The notes beneath the pieces are model-generated. The model was given only the letters and a program-made list of their open reading frames with translations. It had not been told where the DNA came from and ran no database searches. The position numbers were made by a program, and so were the translations under genes. A stretch of DNA of 8,489 nucleotides from a bacterium (GTDB lineage Bacteria > Chloroflexota > Dormibacteria > Aeolococcales > Aeolococcaceae). Where the stretch lies: positions 1 to 8,489 of the forward strand of contig JAJZMA010000146.1 in the NCBI GenBank assembly GCA_021850405.1, in the 5' to 3' direction. Numbering within the stretch: position 1 is the stretch's first letter; each line of letters begins with the position of its first letter. Shown in pieces: positions 1 to 5,835 of this stretch.

Positions 1-950
1 CCATCACGTTCACGTCAACAGCTCCAACCAGTGCGACAGTGGGTGGGCCAACGTACACGGTGACAGCTACGGGTGGCGCATCGGGAAACCCGGTGGCGTT
101 TAGCTCCGGTACCACCGCCATCTGCACAGTGTCCGGGTCCACAGTTACGTTTGTGGGTACTGGCACCTGTGACATCGATGCCAACCAGGCAGGCAATACG
201 AACTATACGGCAGCGCCCCAGGCAGTACAGTCCGTCACCGTGGGCAAGGGTAGCCAGACAATCACATTCACGTCGACAGCGCCAACCAATGCGACAGTGG
301 GTGGGCCAACGTACACGGTGACAGCTACGGGTGGCGCATCGGGAAACCCGGTGGCGTTTAGCTCCGGTACCACCGCCATCTGCACAGTGTCCGGGTCCAC
401 AGTTACGTTTGTGGGTACTGGCACCTGTGACATCGATGCGAACCAGGCAGGAAATGCGAACTATACGGCAGCGCCCCAGGCAGTACAGCCAGTCACTGTG
501 GGCAAGGCTGCTGTGACGACCACGGTAACTGGATCGCCCAACCCGGCCAATCCCGGCCAGACAGTCACGTACACTGCCGTAGTTTCCCCGAACCCCGGTG
601 GTGGTTTCATGGCCTTCACGGATAATGGGGCGGTAATTGCTGGGTGCGCGGCAGTTCCTGTTGATTCTTCGACGGGCGTGGCCACGTGCTCTACGATCTA
701 CAGGGCTACTGGCACCCACTCTATCGTGGCCACTTTTGGAGGCGACGCCAACTTCCAGGGCAGCAGTTCGCCTACCGGTGGGGTCGATGCCCTTAGCGAG
801 ACCATTAGCGCAGTAGTGCCCGTTCCATCGACTGGTGCTGTGAATCGTTCCTCTGGCATGCTCGCAATGACAGGTGGTCTTGCCATTCTGGTAGGGCTCC
901 TGCTGCTGGCTGGGTTTAGTATGGAGCGTCGCGACAGGCCAGGCCGTTAG
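1..950 (+). CDS. LAxTG-anchored Ig-like repeat surface protein, C-terminal part (5' end outside window)
   Basis: The frame is open from the first base (first full codon at 3) to TAG at 948-950, giving 315 residues of a longer protein. It shows two almost identical 86-residue repeats with the pattern PTYTVTATGGASGNP...CTVSGSTVTFVGTGTCDIDANQAG, a kind of beta-rich repeat common in bacterial secreted adhesin-like proteins. A divergent bacterial Ig-like domain follows at about 515-780, with VTYTAVVSPNPGG, FTDNG and GVATC features. The end is a wall-sorting signal: LAMTG (861-875), a hydrophobic stretch and the tail ERRDRPGR. The protein is therefore probably exported and covalently attached to the cell wall by a class E-type sortase. 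No sortase gene is visible here. A role in adhesion or surface structure is inferred from the architecture; no enzymatic domain is seen. An internal GTG at 39 lies inside a repeat and is not the true start. Confidence 0.85.
   Translation, partial: ITFTSTAPTSATVGGPTYTVTATGGASGNPVAFSSGTTAICTVSGSTVTFVGTGTCDIDANQAGNTNYTAAPQAVQSVTVGKGSQTITFTSTAPTNATVGGPTYTVTATGGASGNPVAFSSGTTAICTVSGSTVTFVGTGTCDIDANQAGNANYTAAPQAVQPVTVGKAAVTTTVTGSPNPANPGQTVTYTAVVSPNPGGGFMAFTDNGAVIAGCAAVPVDSSTGVATCSTIYRATGTHSIVATFGGDANFQGSSSPTGGVDALSETISAVVPVPSTGAVNRSSGMLAMTGGLAILVGLLLLAGFSMERRDRPGR
39..511 (+). repeat. Tandem 258-bp coding repeats, nearly identical
   Basis: Two in-frame units begin at 39 and 297, so the period is 258 bp or 86 codons. 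The stretch 32-181 is identical to 290-439 over 150 bp, synonymous sites included. After that only a few changes appear (for example gcc/gcg and aatacg/aatgcg) until the units part near 511. The bases before 39 match the equivalent end of the first unit, so at least one more copy probably lies upstream. Identity at silent sites indicates recent duplication or gene conversion. Confidence 0.93.
861..947 (+). other. LAxTG cell-wall sorting signal at the protein C terminus
   Basis: The last 29 codons encode LAMTG, then GLAILVGLLLLAGFSM as a single membrane-spanning stretch, then the basic tail ERRDRPGR. This is the three-part layout of a sortase substrate. LAxTG in place of LPxTG is the motif linked to class E sortases of high-GC Gram-positives. 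Cleavage would be expected between T and G. The motif is read directly; the sortase class is inferred from family knowledge. Confidence 0.8.
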
Positions 951-1258
951 GGTTCTGACGCGGGAGACCGGCATCACCTGAGACGCGGTGGAACACCATG
1001 TGCAGGTCCTGCTGCGGAGACCGGATGCGAAGATGCTGAGATGTTTCTGTATGATGCGTTTGGCTCATACGCGGCGCTGTGCCCTTACCTTGCTACAGAT
1101 ATCTCGATATGACGCTGGGATAGTGGAGCCCTCTGCCGAGGGCAGGGGTAGCCTCCTGGCTGCGCATTTTCCCTTGGACCGCAATTTCCTGTACATCGGG
1201 CTTTCGCGTTTTTGGCACTGGGGGTCTGGAAATGGTGTAAGCCGCCTTGAGCGCAGAG
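951..1258. other. Intergenic region without a supported gene
   Basis: About 308 bp between the surface-protein stop and the 3' end of the PIN-toxin pseudogene. The longest + frame (988-1326) has low-complexity, cysteine- and arginine-rich content unlike a real protein, and it runs across the end of the pseudogene. A short hairpin exists at 1128-1143 (GCCCTC, loop TGCC, GAGGGC), but no T-tract follows on either strand, so I do not call it a terminator. Confidence 0.6.
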
Positions 1259-1674
1259 TTATTGGCTGGCGTTCATCAGCCTCAAATCCTGGAATTTCGT
1301 TTGCAGAAGGTTATTTTCACTGGTGACAAGGGTACAGTCCTTGGTCAGGGCAACGGTAATTAGGGCATTTTCAAAAGGATCCCTGTTGGCAGCATTGTAT
1401 ATCCTGTAGACATCCAGTGTATTGGCTTCGGGGAGCAATAGGTCGATTCCCATGGAACCCAGATCTTCAATCACAGTCGGGTCAAAATCCAGCTTGCCCA
1501 TAGCAGCCTTAATTGTCATTTCAAAAATGGAAAATAGCTGAGGTAAAGATCATGGGTCGCATCCTTCAGCAAGGCTGAGGTCTCGCTGCCTAATCTGTCA
1601 TCTGCATTTATGAGCCAGATGAAAACCTGTGTATCCACCAAAAGCTTCAGATTTTTGGTTTCTTCATGCAACAT
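1259..1674 (-). pseudogene. PIN-domain (VapC-like) toxin with a single-base frameshift
   Basis: Two minus-strand frames join into one PIN protein. The first runs from ATG at 1674 to a TGA at 1516-1518 and contains LLVDTQVFIWLI. The second runs to TAA at 1259-1261 and contains FEMTIKAAMGKL, RDPFENALI and CTLVTSENN. Adding one base to the run of four A at 1531-1534 (T on the coding strand) restores LYLSYFSIFEMTIK and gives 138 residues, the normal size for this VapC subgroup. The acidic positions would be D14, E52, E102 (or D99) and E120. The family usually has Asp at the last two, so these look like conservative changes. VapC proteins are Mg-dependent RNases. No antitoxin gene is recognisable upstream. 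The segment is more AT-rich than its surroundings, which suggests acquisition. A sequencing error in the homopolymer cannot be excluded; if so, the gene is intact. Confidence 0.8.
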
Positions 1675-1730
1675 TGCTGCAATAGCATGATCAGTTCGAG
1701 CAGTAAAGGCATCATGTCTTTCCGAAACCT

Positions 1731-1760
1731 TTCATTAGCTCAGCTAGCTGAGCTAATGAA
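1731..1760. repeat. Perfect 30-bp palindrome upstream of the PIN-toxin relic
   Basis: The half TTCATTAGCTCAGCT is followed directly by its exact reverse complement, with the centre at 1745/1746. As RNA it could form a 13-bp stem with a CTAG loop. It ends 57 bp before the ATG of the frameshifted toxin, where the promoter and operator of a toxin-antitoxin operon would be expected. No T-tract follows on either strand, so a rho-independent terminator is less likely. An operator role is inference. Confidence 0.85.
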
Positions 1761-1811
1761 GTCAACATTTGGCATTTCGACAATCACTTGAAAATGCGAG
1801 TGTCAGAACTT

Positions 1812-1860
1812 GCAGGGATGCCGGAGTGGTTGAAGGGGGCGGCCTGGCCAAACGCCCAGG
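1812..1860 (+). other. tRNA-Ser-like 5' fragment (possible tRNA relic)
   Basis: The bases GCAGGGATGCCGGAGTGG and the following TTGAAGGGGGCGG match the acceptor and D-arm pattern of bacterial tRNA-Ser. Translated, they read GMPEWLKG, a string typical of tRNA genes miscalled as ORFs. Beyond about 1845 the match fails. No proper anticodon stem-loop, T-loop (GGTTCGAATCC) or matching TCCCTGC acceptor strand follows. It is at most a truncated copy, such as a remnant left by integration next to a tRNA. Chance resemblance is possible. Confidence 0.3.
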
Positions 1861-2398
1861 CAATCACTTGCCAACCCGAACAGGCGCCTGTCAAAGTCTG
1901 CCACCCGGTCTTTGCAGCATTGGAAAAGGATAGACCGGCGTCACTGGCCCGTGCTACTGAGCCCGGCCCCGGTCGCAAGCCAGCGACGAGGCCGGCCCCG
2001 AGATAGCGGCAATACATGGATGAGAAGGGAGTGGGCACCATCACCAGGATGGGCGTACGGTAAGACCAGGGACTGTGACCGTGGCGACGCATAGCCTGGG
2101 AAAGGACATAGATCTGGTCTCATTGCCTGTGGGAGTGGTCTTTTCCCATACCGTCCTTTTTGCATTTGATGCAGGCACATTGGGGCAGCCGGTTGTTTTG
2201 CAGCGTATGCCTGGAGCCTTCTGTCGCACCCTGATATCCCATACTGCCTGGAGCCCTCGGTCCCGGAGCCGGGCTGCGGCTCACCCGGCCATCTCACGGG
2301 GAGTATTTCCGGCAAACAGGTTCCATCAATCAGGATTGCCGCCGGCGGGGCCCTAAGGGAAGAGGCGGTCTCGAATGGCATCCGCGTAGACTTGTCAG
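1861..2398. other. Gene-poor region before the M16 peptidase gene
   Basis: Several overlapping open frames cross this stretch on both strands, but none shows a family signature, a good ribosome-binding site or believable composition. The only recognisable content is the HicA-like fragment near 2030-2112. The promoter of the downstream peptidase gene must lie here or further up, but I see no clear -35/-10 pair. It looks like degraded former coding DNA. Confidence 0.5.
2030..2112 (+). pseudogene. HicA-like toxin fragment (degraded)
   Basis: In the frame starting at GGG 2069 the translation is GTVTVATHSLGKDI, preceded by HHHQDGRTVRP. This resembles the middle of HicA mRNA-interferase proteins (a GSHxxF/HPDG segment, then GTVTVAGHPSKDI). 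The usual ending, PGTLxSIxKQAGL, is absent. 2069-2108 matches the reverse complement of 4267-4306 at 35 of 40 bases, and that second copy belongs to a better-preserved hicA relic. The HicA assignment rests mainly on this match and is tentative. Confidence 0.35.
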
Positions 2399-3730
2399 AT
2401 GACTACAGATACACAAAGACCCCAGGCTGCCCCCATGCTCACCACCCTTGGCAACGGAGTGTCCCTCCTCAATGCACCCATCGAGGGTAGCTATAACGTC
2501 GGTGTCTACCTTATCGTCCGTGCCGGCAGCAGGGATGAGTCAAGGGAGACTGCTGGTCTTGCCCACTACCTGGAGCACCTCTTTTTCAAGGGTACCAGGA
2601 AGCGCCCCACAGCGATAGGGATCAGCCGTGAATTTGATGGTCTGGGCGCCATCACCAACGCCTATACCGATACGGAAGAAGTTGCCTACTATGCTGAAGG
2701 CCCTGCCCGGCACATGCAGCAGCTTGCCGACATCCTGACTGACATGCTAAGTCACCCGCTGTTTGAGGCGCAGGAGGTGGAGCGGGAGCGCAACGTTGTG
2801 CTCCAGGAGCTCGCGGCCAGGCTCATGCATCCTTCCGCCTGGATCGGGGACCACCTGGCAGGAGTTGCATTTGGCGGGGATCAGCCCATGGCCTGGACTG
2901 CAGGCGGCTACCCCCAGGTTATTGAGTCTGCCACCAGAGAGCAGATCATGAACTACCATCGCACCTTCTATGCCCCAGCATCCATGGCGCTGGTGGTTAG
3001 CGGCGGCGCGCAGATGGATCCCTCGCTGGCAGAATCGCTGCTGGCAGACGTGCCCGGAGCACAGCCCAAAAAGCGGATACCGGCAGTCTGGGGGCAGGGG
3101 GAGCGCTATGTTGCCACTGTGCGGCCCCTCACTGCCGATGAGGAAGCCCAGATCGAGCTCTGCCTTGCCTTCCCCGGCATTCCCACCCACGATCCCCACC
3201 GCACCGAGATGTCGGTCATGTGCCATATCCTTGGGTCGGGGATGTCATCCCGTCTGTTTCATACCGTGCGCGAGCGCGAGGGGCTCTGCTACCGGATCTC
3301 TGCTGGCCACGAGGCGTTCGAGGTTGCCGGTCTTTTTGAGATTGAGACTGCAACCCGTCCCGGAGACGTGCGCCGGGTGGCGGCGCTCTCAACCCGGGAG
3401 CTTTTGCGGATGGCAGAGGAGAAGGTACCAGAAGATGAGCTTGCTATAGCCAAGGCCTCCATGATCGGGCATCTGTTTCGTGGAACTGAGACAGCTGGGC
3501 GAAGTGCCCACTGGTACGCCTCTCGCTGGCGGGCTGGCCTTCCGCTGGAGACGCCAGTCGACCGGGCCCGTGCGATCGAGCAGGTAACAGTAGAGCAGGT
3601 GCAGGAAAGTGCCCGCAGGATTGCTGAGCGCCTGTCCGATGTGAGGCTTGCCTTTGTTGGCCCTGCAGACCAGGGTGATGAGATCCTGGATGCAGTTGCC
3701 TCAGCAGAAAAGGTGCTTGCAGGCGCATAA
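2399..3730 (+). CDS. M16B family zinc metallopeptidase (processing-peptidase-like)
   Basis: This intact 443-residue protein belongs to the insulinase/mitochondrial-processing-peptidase superfamily, subfamily M16B. The inverted zinc motif HYLEH covers residues 56-60 (two His ligands, catalytic Glu59). The third ligand Glu137 in NVVLQEL sits at exactly the HxxEH-X76-E spacing. FYAPASMALVVSG (190-202) closes the N-terminal domain. GSGMSSRLF (279-287) and REREGLCYR (291-299) are the hallmark of the C-terminal M16_C domain. No signal peptide is seen, so a cytoplasmic role in degrading or processing peptides is likely; the substrate is unknown. The length is normal (about 420-440). The start at 2399 has only a weak ribosome-binding site; a later ATG at codon 13 is the alternative. 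M16B genes often sit beside pnp, dut or a second M16 gene, but here it stands alone between decayed toxin-antitoxin DNA. Confidence 0.93.
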   Translation: MTTDTQRPQAAPMLTTLGNGVSLLNAPIEGSYNVGVYLIVRAGSRDESRETAGLAHYLEHLFFKGTRKRPTAIGISREFDGLGAITNAYTDTEEVAYYAEGPARHMQQLADILTDMLSHPLFEAQEVERERNVVLQELAARLMHPSAWIGDHLAGVAFGGDQPMAWTAGGYPQVIESATREQIMNYHRTFYAPASMALVVSGGAQMDPSLAESLLADVPGAQPKKRIPAVWGQGERYVATVRPLTADEEAQIELCLAFPGIPTHDPHRTEMSVMCHILGSGMSSRLFHTVREREGLCYRISAGHEAFEVAGLFEIETATRPGDVRRVAALSTRELLRMAEEKVPEDELAIAKASMIGHLFRGTETAGRSAHWYASRWRAGLPLETPVDRARAIEQVTVEQVQESARRIAERLSDVRLAFVGPADQGDEILDAVASAEKVLAGA

Positions 3731-3994
3731 GTCTGGGCAGTAGGTTGCGCTCCCGGCCGAGTTGTGGTCTTACTTATGTGAGGACCTGCTCGGACTGGGT
3801 ATATGTCGCCTTTATCCCTGATGCCTATTCCAGGTAGATAGTGTCCCGCCGAGTGGTGTAAATTCGCTGGCCGGGTGGTGAGCATGAAGATGTGAGCCAG
3901 CTCCATCCGCACCGAATGCGATCCAGGCGGTCGGCACGTGCTTGGTGCAGTCTAACGCGGGAATGGACGGAGCCGTCTGGCTCAGGGGGCCAGC
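3731..3994. other. Intergenic region between the M16 gene and the hicB relic
   Basis: No gene is supported here. Minus-strand frames run through it, but the long one (3289-3912) is mostly the antisense of the peptidase gene. No hairpin followed by T residues is visible after the peptidase stop. A possible insertion-sequence end lies within it. Confidence 0.55.
3837..3866. mobile_element. Possible terminal remnant of an IS256/mutator-type insertion sequence
   Basis: The bases GATAGTGTCCCGCCGAGTGG and the following TGTAAATTCG resemble the ends of some mutator-type (IS256 family) elements, which often carry GTGTCC and GTGTAAATT-like blocks. No transposase gene, matching opposite end or target duplication was found. 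The call comes from remembered patterns and is weak. Confidence 0.22.
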
Positions 3995-4208
3995 TCAAAC
4001 GGCCTCGACGTATTCCACACGGCTATGGGGTAGTGGAACCGCCTCCCCATGCGCCCTTAAACTCTACCCATGTAGAGGAATAGCCTCTTGCATCAAAGAC
4101 GGCACCTCTGCAGGCGTATCCACGGCTGCCACGCAGCCTGTGGAGACCGGAACAGTACCCAGAGAAAGATTGCCCTTCGCCTTCGATTACTACCAGATAT
4201 GTACTCAT
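3995..4208 (-). pseudogene. hicB: hicB antitoxin pseudogene (one frameshift, one nonsense codon)
   Basis: From ATG at 4208 the frame reads MSTYLVVIEGEGQSFSGYCS, the start of a HicB antitoxin (family pattern: YLVVIE, then YSAYxPDLPGCVA). Removing one extra base in the coding-strand run CTCCACAGG restores GLPGCVAAVDTPAEV, SLMQEAIPLHG, SLRAHGEAVPLP and the ending SRVEYVEAV. These match the usual HicB helix and C terminus in order. A TAG then interrupts between LHG and SLR, where the family normally has Glu. The final TGA is at 3995-3997. Repaired length is 70 residues, typical for short HicB. HicB normally neutralises the HicA RNase and represses the operon. With two independent disruptions the gene is almost surely dead. 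Confidence 0.8.
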
Positions 4209-4398
4209 CCGTTCGGCTCATTCAACCCTGCCTGCTTCCAGATAGGGATATGTGTAACCGGCCATACGTCTTTTACCAGGCTACGCGTCGCCACGATCAC
4301 AGTCCCAGTGAGGTGGCCCTCTGGCAGTAGGGCATCCGCAGGTTGTTGATGAACCTCCTCCGGGAGTCCCTGCGGATTCTGGCAACGTTCATGAGCTG
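4205..4398 (-). pseudogene. hicA: hicA toxin relic upstream of hicB
   Basis: The C-terminal part, 4205-4306, reads GTVIVATRSLVKDV, then IPIWKQAGLNEPNG. This corresponds to the HicA ending GTVTVAGxPSKDVxPGTLxSIxKQAGL. Its TGA overlaps the hicB ATG in an ATGA junction, the usual sign of translational coupling in such pairs. Further upstream another frame reads VARIRRDSRRRFINNLR (from about 4389), which resembles the HicA RIRGSHRQF segment. The two parts are out of frame, with extra bases between them, and the catalytic His of GSH is not recognisable. HicA is a double-stranded-RNA-binding-fold mRNA interferase. The C-terminal match and gene order make the identity likely; the N-terminal part is tentative. 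Confidence 0.55.
4334..4377. repeat. Inverted repeat with 9-bp arms inside the hicA relic
   Basis: ATCCGCAGG (4334-4342) and CCTGCGGAT (4369-4377) are exact reverse complements separated by 26 nt. A small nested hairpin (CTCC/GGAG) lies between them. The arms fall within the out-of-frame part of the hicA relic, so the structure may be part of what disrupted that gene. No function is evident. Confidence 0.6.
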
Positions 4399-4458
4399 GG
4401 CAAAAGTAGCCGCCCCAACTATTTGAAGTGGGAGGATTCCATGGCAATGAGTGGGTTG

Positions 4459-4719
4459 TCAGGTGTATTGCCCGGCTGTCAGCTCATCTTTGCGGGTAAC
4501 TGTCAGGCTGCGGGAGCGTTGTCGCCGTACGCCCGTTATCCTGGGTACAACCAGGACGAGTGCTTCGGCGGATGCCACGATGTCGGCAAGTCGAAGCAGG
4601 GAAGGATTGGGTGTGTACAAAGATGGCTGGGTCAGCGTCAGGTTCGTTCCCTGGAAGGGGCGGAGGAATCCCTGGGAGGGGAGCACCTGGCATACATCTG
4701 GCGTGACGATGGGGTGCAT
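4459..4719 (-). CDS. Unrecognised small ORF downstream of the PIN toxin
   Basis: This is an open frame of 86 residues starting with ATG at 4719, only 8 nt after the stop of the preceding vapC-type gene, with a weak GGCAGG ribosome-binding sequence. The protein begins MHPIVTPDVCQVLPSQ and contains LTLTQPSLYTPNPSLLRLAD, then a hydrophobic stretch AEALVLVVPRITG, then a basic segment. I recognise no domain. The spacing would allow co-transcription with the toxin-antitoxin pair. Overlapping frames on both strands are equally long, so it may be non-coding or a remnant. Confidence 0.3.
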   Translation of the reverse strand: MHPIVTPDVCQVLPSQGFLRPFQGTNLTLTQPSLYTPNPSLLRLADIVASAEALVLVVPRITGVRRQRSRSLTVTRKDELTAGQYT

Positions 4720-4727
4720 CAGCCTGC

Positions 4728-5150
4728 CTATAGCCTGCGCTCTGTGTCAAAAGGATTTACGAGATCAACTCCGGTTCGGGCAAAGTCTGCAATGTTACGC
4801 GTCACAAGTGTCATACCGTGGACCAGCGCGGTAGCGGCCATCAATCCATCGACAACAGGCACGGGATCTGTGATGCTGAGCGTTCCCCAACGCTCAGCAA
4901 CCGCCTGGTCTATGTCAACGATCCGATTCCGATAGTGCTCGCACAGCGTTGTCAGCCAGACGTCATAGACATCTGCGGAGACGGCATCGCGTCGCCGCAG
5001 CCGTTCTATGCCTGAACGGATCTCGCCGAGCAGCAGTACGCTTACATATACACTCGACTCGGACACAGCATCAAACCACGAAACGACCCCAGGGTCGGGT
5101 TGTGCCTTGCGGATCTCGGAGATAACGTTGGTGTCGATGAGGAACGTCAT
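4728..5150 (-). CDS. vapC: Type II toxin, PIN-domain RNase (VapC, FitB-type)
   Basis: The complete 140-residue PIN protein starts MTFLIDTNVISEIRK. The acidic active-site residues are all in place: D6 (LIDTNV), E43 (LLLGEIRSG), D101 (PVVDGLMAATA) and the usual polar fourth position N119 in LVTRNIADF. The pattern ISEI...VSVLLLGEI...NPFD is that of the FitB-like subgroup. VapC toxins cleave RNA, often initiator or other tRNAs or the sarcin-ricin loop; the target here is unknown. The ATG shares one base with the stop of the antitoxin gene (TAATG), so the two are translationally coupled. No disruption is seen, and the toxin should be active when freed from its partner. Confidence 0.93.
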   Translation of the reverse strand: MTFLIDTNVISEIRKAQPDPGVVSWFDAVSESSVYVSVLLLGEIRSGIERLRRRDAVSADVYDVWLTTLCEHYRNRIVDIDQAVAERWGTLSITDPVPVVDGLMAATALVHGMTLVTRNIADFARTGVDLVNPFDTERRL

Positions 5151-5413
5151 TACGTGCCGTGATGTATCGGTGGCAGGGCAATTGGTGGGGCTGGACGCGC
5201 ATCTCTGGTAAGTTCAAGGCAGTCCAGGTCAGGTGCTGATCTAAGGAATTCCTTGAAGCTGCCGTGCCCTGGGCTAAGGAGATGATAGTCGGTGGCAGAC
5301 ATCACGACGACGACCTCTTGGCTGTGACGTGTGACCACTTGCGGGCCGTCAGCTTCAGCGCGGCGCACGAGTTCGCTGAACCGTTGTTTTGCTTGCTGAA
5401 TTTGCCACTCCAT
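5150..5413 (-). CDS. vapB: Type II antitoxin, Phd/YefM family
   Basis: This 87-residue protein starts MEWQIQQAKQRFSELVRRAE and contains GPQVVTRHSQEVVVVMSATDY, the classic Phd/YefM DNA-binding fold (N-terminal dimer and operator-binding half). The C-terminal half, with FKEFLRSAPDLDCLELTRD, is the segment that normally wraps around and inhibits the PIN toxin. The length is typical (75-90). It is the first gene of the pair, with the toxin following by a one-base overlap. The promoter region directly upstream carries a perfect palindrome, consistent with autorepression by the antitoxin-toxin complex. Confidence 0.93.
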   Translation of the reverse strand: MEWQIQQAKQRFSELVRRAEADGPQVVTRHSQEVVVVMSATDYHLLSPGHGSFKEFLRSAPDLDCLELTRDARPAPPIALPPIHHGT

Positions 5414-5431
5414 ACTGTCAAGAATAACGTA

Positions 5432-5455
5432 GTCTATCTAGTCTGTCTAGACAGA
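5432..5455. promoter_or_regulatory. Likely operator of the first vapBC-type operon
   Basis: TCTGTCTAGACAGA (5442-5455) is a perfect 14-bp palindrome 29 bp upstream of the antitoxin ATG. It is joined to a near-direct repeat, GTCTATCTA and GTCTGTCTA (5432-5449, one mismatch), so related half-sites overlap. Phd-family antitoxins bind such repeated half-sites over their own promoter. The sequence pattern is seen directly; the role is inferred. Confidence 0.6.
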
Positions 5456-5835
5456 TTGCGGCGCTCAGGCGCAAAATCCGTTTTCCGGGGTCACAGCCAC
5501 AGATGGTGACGCGATTGCGAGGGTGTTCCCTGGTATCTCCGAATCCGGTGTCCTTGAGACGGCGGGCAGGCTCGCGGCTGCAGACGGTGCCTGGTGCGTT
5601 CCTGGCAACGTCGGGATACACAGGGGTGTTCCTCCAGATCGTGGGGATGCGGTAGCGGGCTTTGTGGGCCTTCGCAGGGTGACGCGGCTGGTGAAAATCT
5701 CGCAGATGCGGGTAGGATTTGTTCTCACAGGGGCGCTCTTCTCTGAGTGGCTTTGACACCTCTCAGACTCCAGGACCTTTGTACTATTTTCTCTCTGCAT
5801 GGTCCCATGCCCCATGCAAGTCCTTCAGACCCCGT
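5456..5835. other. Gene-poor stretch between the two toxin-antitoxin pairs
   Basis: Several overlapping frames of 77-116 codons exist on both strands (for example minus 5465-5815), but none has a recognisable domain, a good start or believable composition. A short palindrome GCATGGTCCCATGC lies at 5797-5810 without a T-tract. I see nothing else here; the DNA may be remnant coding sequence. Confidence 0.5.

Noticed and set aside
39..554. CRISPR array suggested by regular repeats
   Set aside because: The period is 258 bp, the repeats are in frame and coding, and there are no short repeats with unique spacers.
15..977. Long minus-strand open frame (320 codons) opposite the repeat protein
   Set aside because: It is antisense to the Ig-like repeats, and its Arg-, Cys- and His-rich repeated sequence is the shadow of those repeats. 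The + frame has clear domains and a sorting signal.
1128..1143. Hairpin GCCCTC/GAGGGC as a terminator for the surface-protein gene
   Set aside because: It lies about 180 bp after the stop codon and no T-tract follows on either strand.
988..1326. Plus-strand frame of 112 codons after the surface protein
   Set aside because: It has no domain, odd composition and no ribosome-binding site, and its end overlaps the PIN-toxin pseudogene in antisense.
1788..2006. Plus-strand frame beginning MKMRVSELAGMPEWLKG
   Set aside because: The MPEWLKG string is the typical translation of a tRNA-like sequence. The remainder is low-complexity Pro, Arg and Ala with no family.
2041..2229. Minus-strand frame with two Cys (CKTTGC) suggesting a zinc ribbon
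   Set aside because: It has only one Cys pair and no second pair at the right spacing, no start context, and it runs antisense through the HicA-like fragment.
3289..3912. Minus-strand frame of 207 codons
   Set aside because: Most of it is antisense to the M16 peptidase gene, whose motifs are unmistakable.
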